Notes under the pieces: model-generated
Told to the model about the DNA's origin: nothing
What the model saw: only the letters and a program-made list of their open reading frames with translations
The model's database searches: none
Program-made: the position numbers and the translations under genes
In this document: positions 6,817 through 12,161 of the stretch, piece by piece
Numbering within the stretch: position 1 is the stretch's first letter
How the letters are laid out: each line of letters begins with the position of its first letter
Origin: JAFEBO01 sp036392375
GTDB taxonomy: Bacteria; Planctomycetota; Phycisphaerae; Phycisphaerales; UBA1924
DNA: 14,095 nt
NCBI GenBank assembly: GCA_036392375.1
Contig: DASVYC010000049.1
Location: 1 to 14,095 of the forward strand
Reading direction: 5' to 3'

Positions 6817-7632
6817 TTACGCGCTGTCTCCGTCGAGAGGAATCGGCGGCAAGGCGGGCACATCGTCGCAGAGAGACTCGTCCACGTACCAGCGGACTTC
6901 GCCGCCGAGCGGACGAAGATCACATGCGTGCAAGCGCCCGCCCGGGATCATCGCGTCTTTCGCGCGGCGCGGAGATCGATCGATCTGCTTCACGGCTTCC
7001 GCGCTGCCTTCCCCGAGCGCGAGCAGAGCCAGAAATCGCGTCGCGTTCAGCAACCGAGCCGACATCGTCACGGCGTCATCAAGCAGTGTCACAAGCGGGG
7101 CATCGGGTTGACGGAGTTCGATGCCCAGCGTCTCGCCGCCGCCAAGCACGGGCAAGAGCGCAAAGTCCAGACGATCATGCCCCTTCTCTCGCCACCCCAG
7201 CGTCTCCCGCAACGCAGCCTCGTACCGCTCCGCGGCTTCGGCTGGCGAATCGCCAACCACCCGATGCACCTGATTCTCGGGGATATCGGACTGGCCGACG
7301 ATCGAATCCTCCAACGCCGCGAACCTCGACGAAGGCACCGAATCCTCAACGATCCACAGGTGCGTCCGCACCCACGGCAACTCGCGGAAGCGCGGGTCGT
7401 AGAGCAGGCGCAGAAAGAACCGCTCGGCTTCCGGCCAGACCCCCAGGGCCAAGTGGAAGTCTCCAAACTGGCGCACGCACGCGAGGCTGTGCAGGAACAA
7501 GTCCGCGGCGAGGGCGTCGATCAACTCGTCGGGCGAGGAACGCACCACCACCGCGCCGGGCAGGCGCGGGCGGCGCTTGGCGTCGGCGGACGACGGGACA
7601 TCGCGGGAATCGCGGGGCGCGTGATCGGGCAT
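6817..7632 (-). CDS. 6-phosphogluconolactonase-fold protein lacking catalytic motifs (putative pseudoenzyme)
   Basis: The 271-residue product follows the 6PGL (DevB/NagB-fold) layout: PWVRTHLWIVEDSVP at 86-100, IPENQVH at 117-123, YEAALRETLGWREKGHDRLDF between 137 and 157, TMSARLLNATRFLALLALG in the later half, and LRPLGGEVRWYVD near the end. Yet the motifs that bind and open the lactone are gone. The usual SGGSTP/AGGRTP position reads LGVWPEA (63-69), the DER before VP reads VED (95-97), and GxGxDGHxAS reads PVLGGGETLG (161-170). The frame is intact and flanking family features remain, so this is not a simple frameshift. It may regulate, bind a sugar phosphate, or be a decaying paralog. The ATG at 7632 has no Shine-Dalgarno; the first 25 residues are hydrophilic and not conserved-looking. 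It is coupled to the downstream pseudouridine synthase. Confidence 0.72.
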   Translation of the reverse strand: MPDHAPRDSRDVPSSADAKRRPRLPGAVVVRSSPDELIDALAADLFLHSLACVRQFGDFHLALGVWPEAERFFLRLLYDPRFRELPWVRTHLWIVEDSVPSSRFAALEDSIVGQSDIPENQVHRVVGDSPAEAAERYEAALRETLGWREKGHDRLDFALLPVLGGGETLGIELRQPDAPLVTLLDDAVTMSARLLNATRFLALLALGEGSAEAVKQIDRSPRRAKDAMIPGGRLHACDLRPLGGEVRWYVDESLCDDVPALPPIPLDGDSA

Positions 7633-7642
7633 CCGTTGCCAC

Positions 7643-7648
7643 AAAGTA
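7643..7648 (-). promoter_or_regulatory. Candidate -10 box for the 6PGL-like gene
   Basis: TACTTT on the minus strand ends 10 nt before the ATG at 7632, inside the 54-bp gap shared with the divergent thiE. If used, the transcript would have a leader of only a few bases. No matching -35 is evident. Confidence 0.35.
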
Positions 7649-7673
7649 GCAGGCTTTCGCGTCCGAGGGCGGA

Positions 7674-7679
7674 TAGCCT
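7674..7679 (+). promoter_or_regulatory. thiE: Candidate -10 box for leaderless thiE transcript
   Basis: TAGCCT lies seven bases before the ATG at 7687. No Shine-Dalgarno sequence occurs close to the start, and the 54-bp gap is too short for a TPP riboswitch. The spacing matches leaderless promoters, in which transcription begins at the A of ATG. No convincing -35 is seen. Confidence 0.45.
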
Positions 7680-7686
7680 GTGCCCG

Positions 7687-8751
7687 ATGTCCGCGATCCT
7701 CCGTGTCATCGACGCCAACGCCAACCGCGCCCGCGAGGGGCTGCGGATGCTCGAGGACCTTGCCCGTCTGCGGTTGAACCACGCGGCGCTCTCGGCCGCC
7801 CTGAAGCAGCTCCGCCACGACATAACCCTCTCCATAGGCCAATTGCCTGTGGACCGCGGTCATCTTCTGGCTTGGCGGGATTCCGCCAATGACGTGGGGA
7901 CATCGATCACAACCGCCTCCGAGGGTCGGCGCGAGAGTGAGTTGGCGCTGGCGGCCGCAGCGGCTTCACGGCTCACCGAGTCGCTACGGGTGCTGGAAGA
8001 GTCGTCCAAAAACCTGGGCTCCGGCGGAGTTGCCGCCGCGCTGGAGCGCATCCGCTATCGCGCGTACGACGTTTCCAAGCAGGTCGAGCTGGCGCTCTTC
8101 GGCGGGCGGGGCCCGCAGTGGACGCTGTGCGTGCTCGTCACCGAATCGCTGTGCACCCACCACCGCTGGACCGAAGTCGTGCGGCGTGCCGTGGAGGGCG
8201 GCGCGGACTGCATCCAGCTCCGCGAGAAGGGCCTGAGCGACCGCGATCTGCTGGGGCGGGCCAAGACCGTAGTGGAATACGCGCGGCGATCCGGAGCCGC
8301 GGTGGTCATCAACGACCGGCCTGACATCGCGATGCTCGCCAATGCCGACGGCGTGCACCTGGGCCAGACCGACATGTCGATCGCCGACGCCCGCAAGATA
8401 ATCGGCTCGTCGCTGCGGCTGGGAATCAGCTGCGCAACGATCGAGCAGGCTCGAGCGGCCGTCCTGGAAGGTGCCGACGTCTGCGGCCTGGGTCCGATGT
8501 TCGCGTCGACCACCAAGCCCAAGCCCAGCCTGAGCGGACCGGACTTGCTGCGGGCTTATCTCGAGGACGAATCGACCAGGCGAGTTCCTCACCTGGCGAT
8601 CAGCGGGATCACCAAGCAGAACATTGGGCAGCTCGTGAAGCTGGGTTGCGCGGGCATCGCCGTGAGCAGCGTGGTCTGCGGCAGCGACAAGCCCGAGGAG
8701 ATCTGCCGCGACCTTTCGCGTGCGATCAAGGGGCTTGGAGACGTGGCGTAG
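7687..8751 (+). CDS. thiE: Thiamine-phosphate synthase with N-terminal ThiD2-type domain
   Basis: The 354-residue protein joins two modules. Residues 1-140 match the ThiD2 domain (RVIDANANRAREGLRMLED at 6-24, LRHDI at 42-46, GTSITT at 71-76, RYRAYDVSKQVE at 123-134), which is reported to be an HMP-phosphate kinase. Residues 145-350 are a ThiE TIM barrel that joins HMP diphosphate and thiazole phosphate: QLREK at 177-181, VINDR at 207-211, DGVHLGQTD at 221-229, GPMFASTTKP at 269-278 and AISGI at 304-308. A fusion would couple two successive steps of thiamine synthesis. The reading frame is open far upstream, but that stretch is antisense to the 6PGL-like gene, and the ATG at 7687 starts exactly at the domain. 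No other thiamine genes are in the window. Fusions of this type occur in planctomycetes and some other deep-branching bacteria. Confidence 0.93.
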   Translation: MSAILRVIDANANRAREGLRMLEDLARLRLNHAALSAALKQLRHDITLSIGQLPVDRGHLLAWRDSANDVGTSITTASEGRRESELALAAAAASRLTESLRVLEESSKNLGSGGVAAALERIRYRAYDVSKQVELALFGGRGPQWTLCVLVTESLCTHHRWTEVVRRAVEGGADCIQLREKGLSDRDLLGRAKTVVEYARRSGAAVVINDRPDIAMLANADGVHLGQTDMSIADARKIIGSSLRLGISCATIEQARAAVLEGADVCGLGPMFASTTKPKPSLSGPDLLRAYLEDESTRRVPHLAISGITKQNIGQLVKLGCAGIAVSSVVCGSDKPEEICRDLSRAIKGLGDVA

Positions 8752-8778
8752 ACGGGAAAGAGACTCCAGGAGCGGATT

Positions 8779-8831
8779 CCCAATGTCCCAACCTTGGGGT
8801 CCAACCTTGGGCACAACCTTGGGCCCCAATG
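8779..8831. repeat. Three spaced copies of CAACCTTGGG flanked by CCCAATG
   Basis: The 122-bp gap between thiE and the M16 peptidase holds CAACCTTGGG at 8789-8798, 8802-8811 and 8814-8823 (period 13 then 12 bp). The units contain CCAA-CC-TTGG (the third reads ACAA-CC-TTGG), a small dyad. A direct pair of CCCAATG (8779-8785 and 8825-8831) brackets the set, and the last unit also forms TTGGG-C-CCCAA. The array ends about 38 bp before a candidate -10 box, a position suited to an activator. It could instead be a transcript structure or an accidental tandem expansion. Confidence 0.7.
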
Positions 8832-8861
8832 GCGATTCTGCTCCCGTTCCCATCCGCTCGA

Positions 8862-8867
8862 TAAACT
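8862..8867 (+). promoter_or_regulatory. Candidate -10 box for leaderless M16 peptidase transcript
   Basis: TAAACT ends six bases before the ATG at 8874, and there is no Shine-Dalgarno sequence in front of this start. The expected transcription start would coincide with the initiation codon. No clear -35 is present, which would fit dependence on an activator at the repeats just upstream. Confidence 0.45.
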
Positions 8868-8873
8868 CCTGTC

Positions 8874-10097
8874 ATGGCCATCGAGTTCAAGCAACGGACG
8901 CTGCCCAATGGACTGACCATCGTCGCCGAGGTCGACCCCACCGCCGTGACGTCGGCGGCCGGGTTCTTTGTGCGAACGGGCGCCCGCGACGAGGACGCGC
9001 GGGTGATGGGCGTCAGCCATTTCCTTGAGCACATGATGTTCAAGGGCACGAGCGACATCTCGGCCGAGCAGTTGAACCAGGCGTTCGACCAGATCGGCGC
9101 CAAGAACAACGCGTACACGAGCCACGAGGTGACGTGTTTCTACGCCTCGACGCTGCCGGAGCATCTGCCGCGGGCGATCGAGTTGTTAGCACGGATGATG
9201 CGTCCGGCTCTCCGCCAGAGCGACTTTGACACCGAGAAGGGCGTGATTCTGGAAGAGATCGCGATGTACAAGGACAACCCCTTCTGGGTGTTGTTCGAGT
9301 CCGTGATGGAGAAGCATTATGCCGCGCACCCGATGGGGCACCGCGTGCTTGGCACGTCGGACAGCATCACAGCGCTGACCAGCATGCAGATGCGGGCGTA
9401 CTTCGACGACCGCTACTCGGCCAACAACACCACGGTTTCACTCGCGGGGCGGGTTGATTTCGATCGAGCCTGCGAGCAGATCGACGAGCTGTGCCGCTCG
9501 TGGAAGCCCACCACCCGCAACAACCGTCGCACTCCCGGCGGGCACTCTCCTGAGCGGCTGGAGCTCACCGATGCCAAGGTCTCACGCGGCTACCTGCTGG
9601 GCATGGCTCCGGGCCCGGCGGTGGATGACGACCGCCGTTACGCCGCCAGCCTGTTGACCCAGGTTTTGGGCATGGCCGACAACAGCCGCCTGCACTGGGC
9701 CCTGGTCGAGTCGGGGATCGCGGAGGACGCGCAGGCGGGATTCGATGCCCACGACGGGGTCGGCGACTACTTCATTTACGCTTCGGGCGAGCCCTCGCGG
9801 CTTGGCGAGATCGAGAGCGTGATCCGCCGCGAGATCAGCGATCTTGCCCAGAGCCTGAAACAGGACGACCTGGACCGGCTGCGCAACAAGATCCTCACCG
9901 GCGCGACGGTGGGAGGCGAGCGGCCCTCCGACCGCATGCAGCGCCTGGGGCGGCTCTGGTCGTCGCTGGGGCGATACACCTCCCTTGAGGAGGAACTCGA
10001 CCGCATCGCCAAGGTGACGGTGGACGAGATGCGATCGGTCGCGGCGGCATTCCCGCTCGCGCCCACCACGCTGGGCACACTGGTGCCGGGCACCTGA
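8874..10097 (+). CDS. M16-family zinc peptidase (pitrilysin / MPP-like)
   Basis: The 407-residue product is a single-chain M16B-type metallopeptidase of the half-size class. These usually dimerise to form a closed chamber that degrades peptides. The inverted zinc motif HFLEH is at 49-53 (His49, Glu52, His53). A matching distal glutamate is Glu128 in LEEIAMYKDNP, at the spacing HXXEH-X74-E. NNAYTSHEVTCFYA at 78-91 and SANNTTVSLAG at 182-192 are standard M16 features. The C-terminal half begins near 230 (SRLHWAL at 271-277). The Tyr of the GLAY motif common in that half is replaced (GIAE, 281-284), as I recall for planctomycete members. No signal peptide, so probably cytosolic. It lies 122 bp after thiE and 32 bp before the TerC gene. 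Confidence 0.92.
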   Translation: MAIEFKQRTLPNGLTIVAEVDPTAVTSAAGFFVRTGARDEDARVMGVSHFLEHMMFKGTSDISAEQLNQAFDQIGAKNNAYTSHEVTCFYASTLPEHLPRAIELLARMMRPALRQSDFDTEKGVILEEIAMYKDNPFWVLFESVMEKHYAAHPMGHRVLGTSDSITALTSMQMRAYFDDRYSANNTTVSLAGRVDFDRACEQIDELCRSWKPTTRNNRRTPGGHSPERLELTDAKVSRGYLLGMAPGPAVDDDRRYAASLLTQVLGMADNSRLHWALVESGIAEDAQAGFDAHDGVGDYFIYASGEPSRLGEIESVIRREISDLAQSLKQDDLDRLRNKILTGATVGGERPSDRMQRLGRLWSSLGRYTSLEEELDRIAKVTVDEMRSVAAAFPLAPTTLGTLVPGT

Positions 10098-10118
10098 TTC
10101 CACGCCCGCCGCTCCACA

Positions 10119-10124
10119 TACGCT
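10119..10124 (+). promoter_or_regulatory. Candidate -10 box for leaderless TerC transcript
   Basis: TACGCT lies five bases before the ATG at 10130, in a 32-bp gap with no Shine-Dalgarno. The same arrangement precedes thiE and the M16 gene, which raises confidence slightly. The gap is also too small for a yybP-ykoY manganese riboswitch. Confidence 0.4.
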
Positions 10125-10129
10125 TCGCG

Positions 10130-11206
10130 ATGTTCACACTCTACACCGGGTTCGTCGGGTTCGTGCTGGTGATGCTGGCCCTGGACCTGTTTGTGGTGAA
10201 TCGCAAGCCGCACGCGATCAGCACCAAGGCCGCCCTCTTCTGGACCGGCGTCTGCGTCGTGCTCGCTCTTGGTTTCAGCGGCGTGGTCTATTACCTGTAC
10301 GACCAGAACCACTACGGTCTCGGAGATGCCGTGCGGGCCCGGCACGCGGCGATGATGCACAGCACCTCCACGCCCACCCCGGCATCGGAGATGGATCCCA
10401 TCTCCCAACAGATCTCCCCGGGCAAGCACGCGATGCTCGAGTTTCTGTCCGGCTGGCTGATCGAGTACAGCCTCAGCCTGGACAACATCTTCGTGATCGC
10501 GCTGATCTTCGCGCACTTCCGCATCCCGCGGGAGTACCAGCACCGCGTGCTCTTCTGGGGCATCCTGGGCGCGCTCATCATGCGCGGCCTGATGATCGGC
10601 GTCGGCGCCGTGCTCATCAAGGAGTTCCAGTGGATCCTCTACTTCTTCGGCGCCGTGCTCATCTACACCGCGTTCAAGATGCTCCGAGGCGGCGAGGACC
10701 ACATCGAACCCGAGGAAGGATTCGTCTATCGCGCGGCACGCAAGCTCTTCCCTCTGCACCCCAAGATCGAGGGTCAGAAGTTCTTCATCAAGCTCGACAG
10801 CAAACTGTTCATGACGCCCATGTTCCTGGTGCTGCTCATTGTGGAGAGCACCGACGTCATCTTTGCGATCGACTCGATCCCAGCCATCTTCGCGATCACC
10901 CAAGACCCGTTCCTGGTGTTCACCTCGAACGTTTTCGCGATCCTGGGTCTGCGCTCGATGTATTTCGCGCTCGCGGCGATGATGGACAAATTCAGGCTGC
11001 TCAAGTACAGCCTGGCCTTCGTGCTGGCGTTCATCGGGGTGAAGATGATCCTGACCTACTGGCACATCCACTTCGGGACGGGCGTGAGCCTGGGCGTGAT
11101 CGCGGCAGCCCTTGCCGCTGGCGTGGTGGCCTCGCTGGTGATCCCGGTCAAGAAGACTGCCCAACCCGACGGCGGCGAGATCGGCGAGCCCCGGCCCGAG
11201 GCCTGA
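10130..11206 (+). CDS. TerC/Alx-family integral membrane protein (probable metal ion transporter)
   Basis: TerC/Alx proteins are multi-helix membrane proteins linked to manganese export, tellurite resistance and metalation of secreted enzymes. The 358-residue product has about eight or nine hydrophobic segments. It shows the defining blocks: EYSLSLDNIFVI at 112-123 (Asp118), YQHRVLFWGILGALIMRG at 136-153, VESTDVIFAIDSIPAI at 238-253 (Glu239, Asp242, Asp248) and TSNVFAILGLRS further on. These acidic residues within helices are the presumed metal ligands. The loop between helices 2 and 3 (about 57-100) is long, with a Ser/Thr/Pro/Met/His stretch. The C-terminal tail after 340 is short and charged. 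The ATG at 10130 begins a good first helix. Its TGA directly abuts the stop codon of the convergent hydrolase gene. Confidence 0.92.
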   Translation: MFTLYTGFVGFVLVMLALDLFVVNRKPHAISTKAALFWTGVCVVLALGFSGVVYYLYDQNHYGLGDAVRARHAAMMHSTSTPTPASEMDPISQQISPGKHAMLEFLSGWLIEYSLSLDNIFVIALIFAHFRIPREYQHRVLFWGILGALIMRGLMIGVGAVLIKEFQWILYFFGAVLIYTAFKMLRGGEDHIEPEEGFVYRAARKLFPLHPKIEGQKFFIKLDSKLFMTPMFLVLLIVESTDVIFAIDSIPAIFAITQDPFLVFTSNVFAILGLRSMYFALAAMMDKFRLLKYSLAFVLAFIGVKMILTYWHIHFGTGVSLGVIAAALAAGVVASLVIPVKKTAQPDGGEIGEPRPEA

Positions 11207-12145
11207 TCAGCCAATCGAATGAGCGGTGCCGACGCTGCGCGGGCGCGAAAGGCACTCGATGAAGGTGCAGACCGCCCGTCTCGCTTCGTCGGCCGCGTCC
11301 CCGGTCCACACGTCGTTGTGCCCGGCGGCGAGCGCCAGCATCGTGCCTCCACCGGCCTCAGCAATCGCTCGGCCGTCCTCGATGGGAGACACCATGTCCT
11401 GTTCGCCGTGGATGACCAGGAGGGGCACGCGCAGACGGCTCGCCACCTCGCGCCGATCGAACCCACGCCAGGCGCGTCCGGGTCCGATCAGCCGGAGCGC
11501 GAGCGGGAGATTGAGCCGCCAGGGCATCGACCGGGCCGACAGGACATTCCGCGCCGGCGTCTGCGGATGGCGATAAGGCGATTCCGCGATCACGCCCCGC
11601 ACCCGGTTGCAGTCGGCCGCAACCGCCAGAGACACGCCGGCGCCGAGCGACCAACCAAAGAGCATGATCGGCGTGCCGTCCCCCCGAGTATCGGTGCCGA
11701 GCGTTTCGAGCAGCGCGAGCAGGTCGTCCTTCTCGCTCAACCCGAGAGTGGACGCACCGGCGCTCTCGCCGTGGCCGCGCAGGTCCCAGGCGATGACGCG
11801 TGAGGCAAAGGGAGCGATCGCTTCGACGCGTCGCAGGGCTCCCACTTTCGAGTCGGCCCAGCCGTGCGTCAGGACGACCACCGGGCCGTCGGGCCGATCG
11901 CCATCGATGTTCCACCCGATCAGCGTCACCGCCTCGCGCGAGAACTCGAAACGCTCAAAGCGGCGTGGCACCGTCAGTTCGCCGGGGTCGCCGGGCAGCC
12001 CCTTGGAGACCGCCCACGCGTACGTGCGACGGGGCGGGCGGGTGAGACGGCGGTGTGTGAAGACCGTGAGCACGCCCACGTACAGGGCCAGCCCAAGCGC
12101 CAGAACCGGGAGCATGCCGAGGATCGCGTCCAGCATCTGGGTCAC
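11207..12145 (-). CDS. Membrane-anchored alpha/beta hydrolase
   Basis: The 312-residue protein has one hydrophobic N-terminal helix (about 7-28), which would anchor the catalytic domain. The core is an alpha/beta hydrolase: HGWADS at 94-99 (oxyanion region), DLRGHGES at 121-128, nucleophile elbow GWSLGAG at 164-170 (Ser166), HGEQDMVSP at 246-254 (Asp250) and AAGHNDVW at 273-280 (His276). The triad Ser166-Asp250-His276 is complete, so an active serine hydrolase (esterase, lipase or peptidase) is likely; the substrate cannot be told. It resembles the BEM46/FrsA-like group of single-helix hydrolases. Translation probably starts at GTG 12145 (or ATG 12136), 16 bp after the rseP stop, so it may be cotranscribed with rseP. 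Its stop abuts the TerC stop (TGATCA). Confidence 0.9.
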   Translation of the reverse strand: MTQMLDAILGMLPVLALGLALYVGVLTVFTHRRLTRPPRRTYAWAVSKGLPGDPGELTVPRRFERFEFSREAVTLIGWNIDGDRPDGPVVVLTHGWADSKVGALRRVEAIAPFASRVIAWDLRGHGESAGASTLGLSEKDDLLALLETLGTDTRGDGTPIMLFGWSLGAGVSLAVAADCNRVRGVIAESPYRHPQTPARNVLSARSMPWRLNLPLALRLIGPGRAWRGFDRREVASRLRVPLLVIHGEQDMVSPIEDGRAIAEAGGGTMLALAAGHNDVWTGDAADEARRAVCTFIECLSRPRSVGTAHSIG

Positions 12146-12161
12146 AGGGTGCGGGCCCGGC

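Noticed and set aside
7650..7680. CAGGCT...AGCCTG inverted repeat in the thiE upstream gap, considered as a riboswitch stem
   Set aside because: The stem is only 6 bp with a 19-nt loop, the gap is 54 bp, and no TPP riboswitch core is present.
8646..8864. Open frame over the thiE end and the repeats, reading NLGVQPWAQPWAP
   Set aside because: The apparent peptide repeat merely reflects the 12-13 bp DNA repeats; it starts inside thiE out of frame and has no ribosome site.
9776..11164. Long (462-codon) minus-strand frame opposite the M16 and TerC genes
   Set aside because: It is rich in His, Glu, Asp and Gln as expected of an antisense frame to GC-rich coding DNA. The plus-strand genes have clear family motifs; this one has none.
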